Source: Actinomadura rayongensis (GTDB lineage Bacteria > Actinomycetota > Actinomycetes > Streptosporangiales > Streptosporangiaceae). From it: a DNA stretch of 64,000 bases. A program made the translations under genes and the position numbers. The stretch is taken from assembly GCF_009831215.1 (NCBI RefSeq), contig NZ_WUTW01000001.1, positions 806,001-870,000 on the forward strand, read 5' to 3'. Below the pieces are notes generated by a model. The model did no database searches. It saw only the letters and a program-made list of their open reading frames with translations, and was not told where the DNA came from. Numbering within the stretch: position 1 is the stretch's first letter; each line of letters starts with the position of its first letter. Below, piece after piece: positions 50,384-59,390 of this stretch.

Positions 50384-50480
50384 GAGTCGATCACCCTTCC
50401 GTTCCAGGTCGTGCCGTGGGGCGGCGCGACCGTTCGGTCAGGTGACGGTGTGCCCGCTCAGCGGAGTTCAAACGTCGCGA

Positions 50481-50711
50481 TCAGATGGAGCCGCCGAAAC
50501 CGACGCGGCGGTCCTCGTCCTCGCCGAACTCCAGATAGCCCAGCCGCCGGGCGGGTACGACGACCTTTCCGCCCTTGCGGTCGGCCAGGACGAGAACGCC
50601 GTTCTCCACCGCCAGCGCGTCGGCGAGGGCCCGTTCGACCTCCGCCGCGCTCTGCGCCGTGTCGACCACGAGTTCCCGCGCCACGTACTGGACGCCGATG
50701 CGCACCTGCAC
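50481..50711 (-). CDS. DUF3107 protein
   Basis: Predicted 76 residues from GTG with AGGGGG upstream. It reads MQVRIGVQYVARELVVDTAQ and ends GYLEFGEDEDRRVGFGG, which I recognise as DUF3107, a small actinobacterial protein usually next to a TetR gene and a DEAD-box helicase, as here. Function unknown. Confidence 0.9.
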   Translation of the reverse strand: MQVRIGVQYVARELVVDTAQSAAEVERALADALAVENGVLVLADRKGGKVVVPARRLGYLEFGEDEDRRVGFGGSI

Positions 50712-50815
50712 GGCCGCCCCCTCTCGCCTGTGCCGCCCCGGACGGGCGTCCCGGTCTCGATCGTGGCACGCGGAGCGGCCGGTTCGCGCCCCGGCCGCTT
50801 CGCCCGCAGTGAAAC

Positions 50816-51436
50816 CTAGGAGGTGCGCGGGAAGCCCGAGATGCCGCGCCAGGCGAGCCGCGCGATGATCGACTCGGCGGTCTCCTTGGGGATCGGACGG
50901 TGCTGGCCCAGCCAGTACCGCGCGCTGACCTCGGCCATCCCGACCAGGCCCATGCCGAGCAGGTGCGCCTCGTCCTCGGGGCAGCCGGTGTCCTCGACGA
51001 TCACCTGGGCGATCATCTCGGCGCACTGCTGGTTGGCGCGGTCGACGCGGGCGCGGACCGGGGCGACGTTGCGCAGGTCCGACTCGAACACGAGCCGGTA
51101 CGCCTCGCCCTCGCCCGCCACGAAGTCGTAGAACGCCTGCATGCTCGCCTGCACGCGCAGCTTGTTGTCGGTGGTGGACCCGAGCGCGTCGCGGACGGTC
51201 TTCACCAGCGACTCGGCGTGCTCGTCCAGCAGCGCCAGGTACAGCTCCAGCTTGCCCGGGAAGTGCTGGTAGAGCACCGGCTTGCTGACCCCGGCCCGCT
51301 CGGCGATCTCGTCCATCGCCGCGGCGTGGTAGCCCTGGGCGACGAACACCTCCTGCGCCGCGCCGAGCAACTGCCTGCGACGTGCCAGCCGCGGCAGCCT
51401 CGTGCCACGGGGGCGGGCGTCCGGGGTAGCGGCCAC
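50816..51436 (-). CDS. TetR/AcrR-family regulator
   Basis: A 206-residue protein from GTG. The HTH is AAAMDEIAERAGVSKPVLYQ followed by HFPGKLELYLALLD. The C-terminal ligand domain is long and helical. It lies upstream of and in line with DUF3107; the linkage TetR-DUF3107-helicase is one I recall as widespread in actinomycetes. No obvious palindrome was found in its short upstream region. Confidence 0.88.
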   Translation of the reverse strand: MAATPDARPRGTRLPRLARRRQLLGAAQEVFVAQGYHAAAMDEIAERAGVSKPVLYQHFPGKLELYLALLDEHAESLVKTVRDALGSTTDNKLRVQASMQAFYDFVAGEGEAYRLVFESDLRNVAPVRARVDRANQQCAEMIAQVIVEDTGCPEDEAHLLGMGLVGMAEVSARYWLGQHRPIPKETAESIIARLAWRGISGFPRTS

Positions 51437-51615
51437 CTCACACTCCGATCACCGGGTAGTGCGACGGGAGGGGCGCCCGTCGCGGAAACTGTGTCCTTAT
51501 CCTACGCGTCAGTAACCTCATGGTCATCAAGCGACGCCCAGGTCATGGTGTCAGGGTGCGATCGCTCCCGGGGCTGAAACCGCAGGAGATGGCCGCAGAA
51601 CGGGCGTGTCGCCGG

Positions 51616-51804
51616 TCAGCGGTAGTCGTCTTCGTCGTCGGGGATCTCGTGACCCTGTTCAGATACGTCCGCTTCGTTCGCTTCGTCCGGAACGTTCCCG
51701 GGCCAGACGGTGGGCTCCTCGTCCGGCCGGAGCGCGGCCCGCTGCTCGGCGGCGTCCGCCTCGGGCGTCTCGTCGTCCGGCCCGATCCCGCTGTTCTCGC
51801 TCAT
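51616..51804 (-). CDS. Small acidic hypothetical protein
   Basis: A 62-residue, strongly acidic protein (Asp/Glu about a third), with sequence such as MSENSGIGPDDETPEADAAE and ending PDDEDDYR. GAGAGGGGAAG at correct spacing before the ATG supports translation. It is predicted disordered, with no family recognised. It lies 30 bases downstream of the LigPol gene in the same direction and may share its transcript. Confidence 0.6.
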   Translation of the reverse strand: MSENSGIGPDDETPEADAAEQRAALRPDEEPTVWPGNVPDEANEADVSEQGHEIPDDEDDYR

Positions 51805-51834
51805 CGGCTTCCCCTCTCGATGGGTTCCCCGTGC

Positions 51835-52740
51835 TCAGGGGAGCGCGGTGGTGTGCTCGTCCAGCAGCGGCGCCAGCAGGTCGCCGTCCTTCTCGACGCG
51901 GGCCAGGACCTCGTCCGGCGTGAAGGCCAGGTCGGACGGGTCCGCGCACGCCTCCACCTCGGCCCACGTCACGGGCGTCGACACCGACGGGTGCGCCGCC
52001 GCCCGCAGCGAGTAGGGCGCGACCGTCGTCTTCGCCGGGTTGTTCTGGCTCCAGTCCACGAAGACCTTGCCGGTCCGCAGCTTCTTCTCCATTTTGCTGA
52101 CGACCAGGTCCGGGTGCTCGCCCTCCAGGCGCTGGGCGGCGCGTTTGGCGTACTCGGACGTCCGGCCGGTCTCCTTGACGGGCACGTAGAGGTGCATTCC
52201 CTTCTTGCCGCTCGTCTTGGCCAGCGGTTCCAGGCCGTCCGCGGCGAGCAGGTCGCGCAGCAGCAGCGCCACGCGGCAGGCGTCGACCAGGCCGGCGGGC
52301 GGGCCGGGGTCCAGGTCGAACACCATGAGGTCGGGGTCGCGGCGGGCGCCGCGCGGGCCGACGCGCCACTGCGGAATGTGCAGTTCCAGGGCCGCGAGGT
52401 TGGCGCACCAGACCAGCGTCGGGAGGTCGTCCACGACGACGTAGTCGACCGATTCCCGGCCGCGCGAGCTGCCCGGCGTCGCGATCGTCACCGTCCGCAC
52501 CCAGTCGGGCGTGTGGGACGGCGCGTTCTTCTCGAAGAACCTCTGGCCGTCCACGCCGTCGGGGTAGCGGATCCGCGTCGCCGCGCGCGCCCGGACGTGC
52601 GGCAGCAGCACCGGCGCCGCCCGGACGTAATAGTCGATCACCTCGCCCTTGGTGAAATCGGGGAACAGCGGCTTGTCCAGGTTGGAGAGCGTGAGATCCC
52701 GTCCCTCGACGGTCACGCCCGTCCGGTCACGACTGCTCAT
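51835..52740 (-). CDS. NHEJ polymerase/primase (LigD polymerase-domain type)
   Basis: A 301-residue stand-alone archaeo-eukaryotic primase. Segments: TLSNLDKPLFPDFTKGEVID (DNA 5'-phosphate pocket), VVVDDLPTLVWCANLAALEL, catalytic MVFDLDPGPP and KTSGKKGMHLYVPV. The C-terminal DWSQNNPAKTTVAPYSLRA is also typical. It fills and extends ends during non-homologous end joining. GGGAGG precedes the ATG inside the end of the ligase gene (14-base overlap). Confidence 0.93.
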   Translation of the reverse strand: MSSRDRTGVTVEGRDLTLSNLDKPLFPDFTKGEVIDYYVRAAPVLLPHVRARAATRIRYPDGVDGQRFFEKNAPSHTPDWVRTVTIATPGSSRGRESVDYVVVDDLPTLVWCANLAALELHIPQWRVGPRGARRDPDLMVFDLDPGPPAGLVDACRVALLLRDLLAADGLEPLAKTSGKKGMHLYVPVKETGRTSEYAKRAAQRLEGEHPDLVVSKMEKKLRTGKVFVDWSQNNPAKTTVAPYSLRAAAHPSVSTPVTWAEVEACADPSDLAFTPDEVLARVEKDGDLLAPLLDEHTTALP

Positions 52741-53704
52741 GGGTCACCTCCCGCGGGTCCTTGTCGTCGCGCAGGCCGCGCCACGTCGGGAACCGCAGCC
52801 GTCCTTCCCCGGTGAGCGCGCCGTACGCCACGTCCCCGACCAGGCGCGGCTCGACCCAGCGGGCGTCGCGGGTCAGCTCGCGCGGCAGCGGCTCGGCGAA
52901 CGGGCTGTCGGCGCGGGCGAGCGGGGCGAGCAGGGCGCCGAGGTCGTCCAGGACGCGGTCGGTGAACCCCGTGCCGACGTGGCCGAGGAACACCAGGCGC
53001 CCGGCGGCGTCGTACTCGCCGAGCAGCAGCGAGCCGACCCCGCCCTCGCGGCGGCCCTTGCCGGGCTTCCAGCCGCAGACGACGGCCTCGCGGGTGTGGA
53101 AGTTCTTGACCTTCCGCCAGTCCGGGACGCGGCGGCCCGGCCGGTACGGCGAGTCGAGGCGCTTGGCGAGCAGGCCCTCAAGCCGCTGTTCGAGCGTGAA
53201 GTCCAGCAGTTCCTTGACCTGGCCGGTGTCGGAGCCGTCCAGGTAGGGCGGGACCTCCACCGGGCCGCTGGCGGCGAGGTCCAGGTCGGCGAGCTGCGCG
53301 CGGCGCTCGGTGTAGGGCCGGTCCAGGAGCGCCTTGCCGTCCAGGGACAGCAGGTCGAAGACGACATAGCGGACGGGCACGTCCCGGACGAGCCGCGCCG
53401 GCGGACGCTCGACGTGCATCCGGTGCTGGAGGCGCCCGAAGCTCGGCCGGCCGTCCTCGAACGCGACGACCTCGCCGTCCAGCACGGCGTCGCGCCCGGC
53501 GAGCAGGTCGGCGAGGCCGGACAGCTCGGGGTAGCGGCCGGTGACCTCGGTCCCGCGCCGTCCGGCGGCGTGGACGGCGCCGCCCGACGTGCGCGCGAGG
53601 ACGCGCACGCCGTCCCACTTCAGCTCCAGGGCCCAGCGCGCGCCGTCGGCGGGCAGGTCCCCGGTGACGGCCGTCATCGGCGGGAGCGGCCACGGCAAGC
53701 TCAT
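52727..53704 (-). CDS. ATP-dependent DNA ligase (LigD ligase-domain/LigC type)
   Basis: A 325-residue protein. Adenylation motif I is ELKWDGVRVLART (nucleophile Lys). Other motifs are LDGEVVAFEDGRP, EGLLAKRLDSPYRPGRRVPD and WRKVKNFHTREAVVCGW, and a C-terminal OB fold holds LVFLGHVGTGF. It has no fused polymerase or nuclease domain, so this strain's NHEJ ligation system is split into separate proteins at this locus. GGGAG precedes the ATG. It is divergent from ku. Confidence 0.93.
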   Translation of the reverse strand: MSLPWPLPPMTAVTGDLPADGARWALELKWDGVRVLARTSGGAVHAAGRRGTEVTGRYPELSGLADLLAGRDAVLDGEVVAFEDGRPSFGRLQHRMHVERPPARLVRDVPVRYVVFDLLSLDGKALLDRPYTERRAQLADLDLAASGPVEVPPYLDGSDTGQVKELLDFTLEQRLEGLLAKRLDSPYRPGRRVPDWRKVKNFHTREAVVCGWKPGKGRREGGVGSLLLGEYDAAGRLVFLGHVGTGFTDRVLDDLGALLAPLARADSPFAEPLPRELTRDARWVEPRLVGDVAYGALTGEGRLRFPTWRGLRDDKDPREVTHEQS

Positions 53705-53818
53705 ACCGGCTCCCTACCCGGACCGGGGTTCCGGGAAAAAGGCCGGAAGGGTGCCGGAACGCCAAAACGAATCTATCCATGACGCTAGTGAGAACTGTCC
53801 TGCGGGTAAGGGTCCGAC

Positions 53819-54676
53819 ATGCGCAGTATCTGGAAGGGCGCCATCTCGTTCGGGCTGGTCACGATCCCGGTGAAGCTGTACTCGGCCACCGAGCAGCGCG
53901 ACGTCTCCTTCCACCAGGTGCACCGCACCGACGGGGGACGCATCCGCTACAAGCGGGTCTGCACGCTCGACGGCGAGGAGGTCTCCTACGGCGACATCGC
54001 CAAGGGCTTCGAGCTGCCCGGCGGCGAGATGGTCGTGCTCACGGACGAGGACTTCGCCGAGCTGCCGCTGTCCACGAGCCGGCGCATCGACGTCCTGCAG
54101 TTCGTCGAGGCGGCCGAGGTCGACCCGATCTACTTCGCCAAGTCGTACTACCTGGAGCCCGACCAGCAGGGGGCCAAGCCCTACGTCCTGCTGCGCGACG
54201 CGCTGGCGGGCAGCGGGCAGGTCGCGATCGTCAAGGTGGCGCTGCGGCAGCGCGAGTCGCTGGCCACGCTGCGCGTCCGCGACAACGTGTTCGTGCTGGA
54301 GACGATGCTGTGGCCGGACGAGGTCCGCGCGCCGTCCTTCCCGTTCATGAACGAGGAGATCGAGGTCCGCAAGCAGGAGCTGACGATGGCGTCCTCGCTC
54401 ATCGAGTCGATGCAGGGCGACTTCGACCCGTCGGAGTACAAGGACGCCTACCGCGAGGCGCTCCAGGCCGTCATCGACGCCAAGGTCGAGGGACGCGAGG
54501 TGACGCGTCCCGCCGCGCCCGAGGAGGAGGCCCCGGCCGCGGACCTGCTCGGCGCTTTGCGCGCCAGCGTCGAGGCGGCCAAGAAGAGCCGGGCGGAGAA
54601 GAAGCCGGCCCCGCGCAAGGAGGCCGCGCCCGAGAAGAAGGCGAAGGCCAAGCCGCGGGGCCGCAAGACCGCGTGA
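53819..54676 (+). CDS. ku: Ku protein, DNA end-binding factor of NHEJ
   Basis: A 285-residue protein with the bacterial Ku core from MRSIWKGAISFGLVTIPVKL. It has QVHRTDGGRIRYKR, QFVEAAEVDPIYFAKSYYLE and LETMLWPDEVRAP. The C-terminal tail is Lys/Ala/Pro-rich (KKSRAEKKPAPRKEAAPEKK), the extended minimal type that aids DNA threading and ligase recruitment. AAGGG precedes the ATG. It is divergent from the ligase and polymerase genes, 114 bases apart. Confidence 0.96.
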   Translation: MRSIWKGAISFGLVTIPVKLYSATEQRDVSFHQVHRTDGGRIRYKRVCTLDGEEVSYGDIAKGFELPGGEMVVLTDEDFAELPLSTSRRIDVLQFVEAAEVDPIYFAKSYYLEPDQQGAKPYVLLRDALAGSGQVAIVKVALRQRESLATLRVRDNVFVLETMLWPDEVRAPSFPFMNEEIEVRKQELTMASSLIESMQGDFDPSEYKDAYREALQAVIDAKVEGREVTRPAAPEEEAPAADLLGALRASVEAAKKSRAEKKPAPRKEAAPEKKAKAKPRGRKTA

Positions 54677-55210
54677 TCAGGAACCGAACGGGACGGTCGT
54701 GCAGAGGAGCCGCGCGCCCGCGTCCCCGGTGTCCGGATCGGTCGGCTTGGCGTGGACGACCACGGATCCCGCCGCGCCCGGCTTGATCGTCCAGGGGACG
54801 GCCGCGACGGACCGTCCGGTGCCGCCGCGCCCGACCGTGACGTCCAGCCAGATCTCGGCGAACCGGTGCGGCACCCCGGCGGGCGCGTCGGGGGAGTGGT
54901 AGTGCTCGCCGGCGGCGGCCGGATCCGCTCCGCACGGGTTGACGTGGACGTGGGCGCCGAACGTCTTCCCGGCCGCCGCGGCGGGGAGGCCGGCGACCTT
55001 GAGCGCCACGATCGTCCAGCCGTGCAGCGACCGGACGGAGACGGTCGTCCGGGCGGCGGAGTAGGCGGTGTCGTAGACGTAGGACGGGCCGTGGACGGTC
55101 GTCGCGCCGTGCTCGGCGGCCGACGCGGCGGCGGGGCACAGGGGCAGGGCCAGCGCGGCGACGGACGCGGCCTTGACGAAAAGGTTGACCATGGTCACCG
55201 GATTATTCAT
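54677..55210 (-). CDS. Secreted Cu/Zn superoxide dismutase-like protein
   Basis: Predicted 177 residues with a Sec signal peptide (VKAASVAALALPLCPAAASA). The sheet carries SOD-like segments GAHVHVNPCG and GEHYHSP, and a C-terminal LLCTTVPFG, with the two Cys positioned like the SOD disulfide. Several metal-site histidines are present but not all canonical ones could be matched, so dismutase activity is uncertain. The start may be 55192 instead. Its stop directly abuts the ku stop (convergent). Confidence 0.65.
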   Translation of the reverse strand: MNNPVTMVNLFVKAASVAALALPLCPAAASAAEHGATTVHGPSYVYDTAYSAARTTVSVRSLHGWTIVALKVAGLPAAAAGKTFGAHVHVNPCGADPAAAGEHYHSPDAPAGVPHRFAEIWLDVTVGRGGTGRSVAAVPWTIKPGAAGSVVVHAKPTDPDTGDAGARLLCTTVPFGS

Positions 55211-55401
55211 GCCGCCCGTCTCGCGCGTGCGACCGGGCGGCGACGGGACGGTGAACCCGCCCCTGACCGTGACGGCGCGGATGCCCTCCGCACCGCGCCG
55301 CCACGGGGATCAGGGGACGCGCCTTCCGGGGAAAGCGCTGAGATGTCCCCATCCTCCGGGGGCCGGACCTGTGATCACAAGCACTTTCCGTGATTTCCCG
55401 G

Positions 55402-57558
55402 TCACGTTCCGGCCGGTTCGAGCGCCGGGGGCGGCGCGGCCTCCTCGCGGATGCCGTAGCGGTGGTAGAGCCGGGCGAGCGGGCCGGGCGACCACCAGTT
55501 GACCCGGCCGAGCAGCCGCATCGCCGCAGGGACGAGCAGCATCCGCACCAGGGTGGCGTCCAGCGCGATCGCGACGACCATGCCGACGCCGGTCATCTTG
55601 ATGAACGACACCCCGGACGTGGAGAACGCGCCCATCACCACGATGAACAGCGCGGCGGCCCCGGTGATGATCTGCCCGGTTCGTTGCAGGCCCGATGCGA
55701 CGGACGCCGTCACGTCCCCGGTGGCGTCGTACCGTTCGCGGACGCGGGACAGCAGGAACACCTCATAGTCCATCGTGAGACCGAACAGCATCGCCACCAT
55801 CAGAATCGGCATCGCGGGGTTGAGCATCCCGGTCGCGGTGAAGCCGAGGACGTCCGAGAGCGTCCCCTCCTGGAAGATCTGCACGACGATCCCGAACGTC
55901 GCCGACAGCGACAGCGCGGTCATCACGATGGCCTTCAACGGCAGCACGACCGAACCGAACGCGAGGAACAGCAGGACGAACGTCGCGAGCCCGACCGTCA
56001 GCCCGAGCCAGGGCAGCCGCGAACCGAGCGCGCTCAGGCTGTCCGTCAGCTCGGCCGTCTCGCCGCCGACCAGGACCCGCGCCCCGGGGGGCGGCGCGGC
56101 GGCCCGGACGTCGGCGACGACCCGCCGGGCCGTTCCGGAGTTGGGGTCGCCGGGGTACCGGACGTCGATCTCCGCGGCGCCCCCGCGGACGCGGGCGACG
56201 TCGGCCCCGGCGACCCCCGGGATCCGGGCGAGCGTCCCGGCGAACCCGGTGACGTCGCCGGGCCGCTGCATCCCGGTGACGATCACGCGGATCGGGGTGG
56301 TCGCGCCGCCCGGAAAGTCGTGTTGCAGCGCGTCGGCGGCCACGCGCGTCTCGGCGCCGGCCGGCAGGACGCGGGCGTCGTTGCCGCTCCACGAGATGCG
56401 CAGCAGCGGCGAGCCGAGCGCCAGCAGGACGACCACGATCCCGGCGAGCGCGAGGACGGGACGCCGCATGACGCCGCGTCCGAGCCAGTACCAGAAGCCC
56501 TGCTCCTCGGGCTTCGGCGCGGGCTTGCGGCGGCGGAACGACAGGGCGTCGACGCGGCGTCCGAGCAGGGCCAGCAGGACCGGCAGGACGGTCAGCGCCG
56601 CCGCCGCGCACACGAGGACGGTCGCGACGCCGCCGAAGCCCATCGACCGCAGGAACATCTGGGGGAACAGCGTCAGCCCGGCCAGCGACACCGCGACCGT
56701 GACGCCGGAGACGAGGACCGTCCGCCCCGCGGTGGCCATCGTGCGGCCGAGGGCGCCTTCGACGCCGTCCGGGCCGTCCAGTTCCTCCCGGAACCGGGAC
56801 ACGATGAACAGGCCGTAGTCGATCGCGAGGCCGAGGCCGAGGAACGTCGTGATGTTCACCGCGAAGATCGACACGTCGGTGACGGCGGTGAGCACGTGCA
56901 GCGCGGTGAACGAGCCGAGGATCGCCACGCCGCCGATGACGAGCGGCAGGCTCGCCGCGACCAGCCCGCCGAAGATCACCACCAGCAGGATCAGCAGGAT
57001 CGGCAGGGACAGGCTCTCGGCGCGGCCGAGGTCGGCGCTGACGCGGTCGTTGACGGCCGCCTCGGTCGCGACGGGGCCGCCGAGCCGCACCGTCAGGCCG
57101 TCGGCGTGCTCCAGGCGCGGCTTCAGGGCCTCGTAGGCGTCCGAGCGGGCCTGGTCGGTGGCGCCCGCGAGGCGCAGGGCGGCGTAGGTGGCCGTCCGGT
57201 CGTGGCTGACCAGCGCGGGCGAGCGGGTGGACCAGTAGGTGGCGGCGCTCGCGACCTTGTCTTCGGGCAGCGCGCCGAGCTGCCGGTCGACGGCGGCGCG
57301 GACGGACGGGTCGTCGATGTTCTTTCCTTGCGGCGCCCGGTAGATCACCACGACGTCCGTCGTGTCGCGGCCGAGCGCTTTCTCGGCGGCGTCGACCGCG
57401 GCGGCGCTCTCGCTGCCCGGCGTGGTGAACCCGCCGGCCGAGCTGAGCGCGCCGAACACGCCGGTGCCCCAGACGGCGGCGATGACCAGCGCGATCACCG
57501 ACAGGACGAGTGCTGGCCTGCGCCTTCGGTGCAGTAGTCGTCCCCAGCGTTCCAGCAT
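55402..57558 (-). CDS. MMPL/RND-family transporter
   Basis: A 718-residue protein of about 12 membrane helices in two halves, each preceded by a large outside loop. First half: GLGLAIDYGLFIVSRFREEL (proton-relay Asp-Tyr). Second half: LFGLTMDYEVFLLSRVRERY, the corresponding motif. Such exporters move lipids or small molecules in actinobacteria. GGAGGGG precedes the ATG. A divergent TetR gene with two repeated sites between them probably controls it. Confidence 0.93.
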   Translation of the reverse strand: MLERWGRLLHRRRRPALVLSVIALVIAAVWGTGVFGALSSAGGFTTPGSESAAAVDAAEKALGRDTTDVVVIYRAPQGKNIDDPSVRAAVDRQLGALPEDKVASAATYWSTRSPALVSHDRTATYAALRLAGATDQARSDAYEALKPRLEHADGLTVRLGGPVATEAAVNDRVSADLGRAESLSLPILLILLVVIFGGLVAASLPLVIGGVAILGSFTALHVLTAVTDVSIFAVNITTFLGLGLAIDYGLFIVSRFREELDGPDGVEGALGRTMATAGRTVLVSGVTVAVSLAGLTLFPQMFLRSMGFGGVATVLVCAAAALTVLPVLLALLGRRVDALSFRRRKPAPKPEEQGFWYWLGRGVMRRPVLALAGIVVVLLALGSPLLRISWSGNDARVLPAGAETRVAADALQHDFPGGATTPIRVIVTGMQRPGDVTGFAGTLARIPGVAGADVARVRGGAAEIDVRYPGDPNSGTARRVVADVRAAAPPPGARVLVGGETAELTDSLSALGSRLPWLGLTVGLATFVLLFLAFGSVVLPLKAIVMTALSLSATFGIVVQIFQEGTLSDVLGFTATGMLNPAMPILMVAMLFGLTMDYEVFLLSRVRERYDATGDVTASVASGLQRTGQIITGAAALFIVVMGAFSTSGVSFIKMTGVGMVVAIALDATLVRMLLVPAAMRLLGRVNWWSPGPLARLYHRYGIREEAAPPPALEPAGT

Positions 57559-57590
57559 GGGCCCCTCCGTGAAACTGCTTAGCTCCAGTA

Positions 57591-57619
57591 AACGGTGTTA
57601 ACTCGTGAACGGTGTTAAC
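57591..57619. promoter_or_regulatory. Repeated operator-like sites between mmpL and tetR
   Basis: AACGGTGTTAAC occurs at 57591-57602 and again at 57608-57619, a 17-bp period. Each ends in the self-complementary GTTAAC. They lie upstream of both divergent genes. Confidence 0.7.
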
Positions 57620-57663
57620 ATCGCATGGCTCCGGTGGGGCGTCAAGCGGTGGAGGAGGGCGCG

Positions 57664-58377
57664 ATGGAGAGCCGGCGGGAACGGCAGCGCGCCGCGACCG
57701 TGGACGAGATCACCCGCACGGCGCGGCGGATCCTCGTCGAGGACGGCGTCGCCGGGGTCACGCTGCGGGCGATCGCCCGCGAGATGGGCATGACCGCGCC
57801 CGGTCTCTACCGCTATTTCGGCAGTCACGGTGAACTGCTGCGCCATCTCGTCGCGGAACTGTTCCGCGAGATCACCGACGAGCTGGAAAAGGGGATGAAC
57901 GCCCTCCCGAACCGGGAGATCGGCCCCAAGTTCCTCACGGTCGGCCGCGTCTTCCGGGAATGGTGCCTGGCCCATCCGCGCGAGTTCGCCCTGCTGTTCG
58001 GCGCCCCGCCGCCCGCGCTGGACGACGAGGGGCCGATCGACTTCGCCGACGAGTGCGGCCGTCAGTTCGCCATGACGTTCATGCAGCTTTTCCTGCACCT
58101 CTGGGAGAAGCACCCGTTCCCGGTGGCGTCCGACGACGAGCTGGACCCGTCGTTGCGCGCCCAGCTCACGCGCTACCGGGAAACGGTCGGCATCGACCTT
58201 CCGCTCGCCGTCCTGCAGATCTTCCTGAACTGCTGGGTGCGGCTGGAGGGCGTGATCAGCATGGAGGTCTTCGGGCATCTCGATTTCGCCCTGGACGACG
58301 CCGAACCGCTTTTCGAGCTGACGTTGCGGGACCTCGCCGAGATCCTGCACATCCCGTATACGCCGCGCTCGCGCTGA
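57664..58377 (+). CDS. TetR-family regulator (TetR_C_13-like)
   Basis: Predicted 237 residues. The HTH is GVAGVTLRAIAREMGMTAPG with LYRYFGSHGELLRHL. The C-terminal domain has REWCLAHPREFALLFGAP, typical of a common actinobacterial TetR subclass. I chose ATG 57664 with GGAGGAGGGC upstream. It is divergent from the MMPL transporter, its probable target. Confidence 0.88.
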   Translation: MESRRERQRAATVDEITRTARRILVEDGVAGVTLRAIAREMGMTAPGLYRYFGSHGELLRHLVAELFREITDELEKGMNALPNREIGPKFLTVGRVFREWCLAHPREFALLFGAPPPALDDEGPIDFADECGRQFAMTFMQLFLHLWEKHPFPVASDDELDPSLRAQLTRYRETVGIDLPLAVLQIFLNCWVRLEGVISMEVFGHLDFALDDAEPLFELTLRDLAEILHIPYTPRSR

Positions 58378-58435
58378 GCCGTGTCGCGGCGGTTCCCCGG
58401 GCCGGGCGCGGCCGGCGTCGGCTAGCGTCGGCCGC

Positions 58436-58948
58436 ATGGGGGACGGCCTGGAGACGGTGCGGCTCGACCGCTGGCACGACGCCGATTTCGAGCTGCTGCG
58501 GCGGCTGAACGCGCCGGAGATGACGGACCATCTGGGCGGCCCGGAGACCGAGTGGGAGGTCTTCGGCCGCCATCAGCGCTACCTGTCGTACACCGAGCCG
58601 GGCGTCGTGGAGATGTTCGTGGTCGAGGTCGACGGCGAGCGGATCGGGACGATCGGCTACTGGGAGCGCACCTGGCGCGACGAGGCCGTGTACGAGACGG
58701 GCTGGACCGTCCTGCCCGGGTTCCAGGGGCGCGGCGTCGCGACGGCGGCGGCTCGCGCCCTCGTCGCGCGGCTCCGGGACGTGGCCGGGCGCCGCTTCCT
58801 GTACGCGTTCCCGTCGGTGGACCATCCGGCGTCGAACGCGGTGTGCCGCAAGGCGGGGTTCACGCTGCTCGGCGAGACGGACTTCCTGTATCCGCGCGTC
58901 CCTTCGATGCGGGTGTGCGAGTGGCGCCTCGACCTGGACCCGCCTTGA
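58436..58948 (+). CDS. GNAT-family N-acetyltransferase
   Basis: A 170-residue protein with TGWTVLPGFQGRGVATAAAR as the acetyl-CoA loop and HPASNAVCRKAGFTLLGETD at the end of the fold, similar to RimJ/RimL-type acetyltransferases. Its stop codon lies in the first base of the PadR operator. Acceptor unknown. Confidence 0.88.
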   Translation: MGDGLETVRLDRWHDADFELLRRLNAPEMTDHLGGPETEWEVFGRHQRYLSYTEPGVVEMFVVEVDGERIGTIGYWERTWRDEAVYETGWTVLPGFQGRGVATAAARALVARLRDVAGRRFLYAFPSVDHPASNAVCRKAGFTLLGETDFLYPRVPSMRVCEWRLDLDPP

Positions 58949-58963
58949 TGTAGCTAGGTACAT
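58948..58963. promoter_or_regulatory. PadR-type operator
   Basis: ATGT-AGCTAGGT-ACAT matches the known PadR-family consensus ATGT-N8-ACAT exactly. It lies 7 bases before the padR start, so the regulator very likely represses its own gene and the membrane-protein gene behind it. Confidence 0.8.
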
Positions 58964-58970
58964 TAAGGAT

Positions 58971-59390
58971 GTGAGCGGAGTGCAGCGGGTCACCGGGCCT
59001 CTCCTGGACGTGCTGGAAGTCCTGGTCGAGGTGCACCGGCAGGGCGGCGAGGTCCACGGCTGGGATCTCATGAAGACGACGCGGCGGGCCGGACCGACCG
59101 TCTACCGCGTGCTGGACCGGCTGGAGGACGCCGGCTGGGTCGCGGCGCGCTGGGAGGACGCGGCGCCGGACCCGTCCCGCCCGCGCCGCCGCTTCTACCG
59201 CCTGAACCCCGACGGCCTCGCCGCCGCGCGGACCCTGCTCGCCGAACGCCGTCCCGCCGCCCTCGACCGGACGCCCCGCCCGTCCCGTCCCGCACCCGGA
59301 ACGACGTTCCGCCGCCTCTTCCGCCCGCGCCCGGCATCCGGAACATTGTTCCGCCTGCTCCGTCCGCGCCCCGCCGGGGACACGACGTGA
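58971..59390 (+). CDS. PadR-family transcriptional regulator
   Basis: Predicted 139 residues from GTG. The winged-helix domain occupies about 8-95: LLDVLEVLVEVHRQGGEVHG, GPTVYRVLDRLEDAGWVAAR and PRRRFYRLNPDGLAAARTLL. The last 40 residues are an unusual Arg/Pro tail with two imperfect copies of RPRPASGT-like sequence (FRRLFRPRPASGTLFRLLRP). It overlaps the next gene (GTGA). Such PadR-membrane-protein pairs often sense membrane-active compounds. Confidence 0.85.
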   Translation: MSGVQRVTGPLLDVLEVLVEVHRQGGEVHGWDLMKTTRRAGPTVYRVLDRLEDAGWVAARWEDAAPDPSRPRRRFYRLNPDGLAAARTLLAERRPAALDRTPRPSRPAPGTTFRRLFRPRPASGTLFRLLRPRPAGDTT

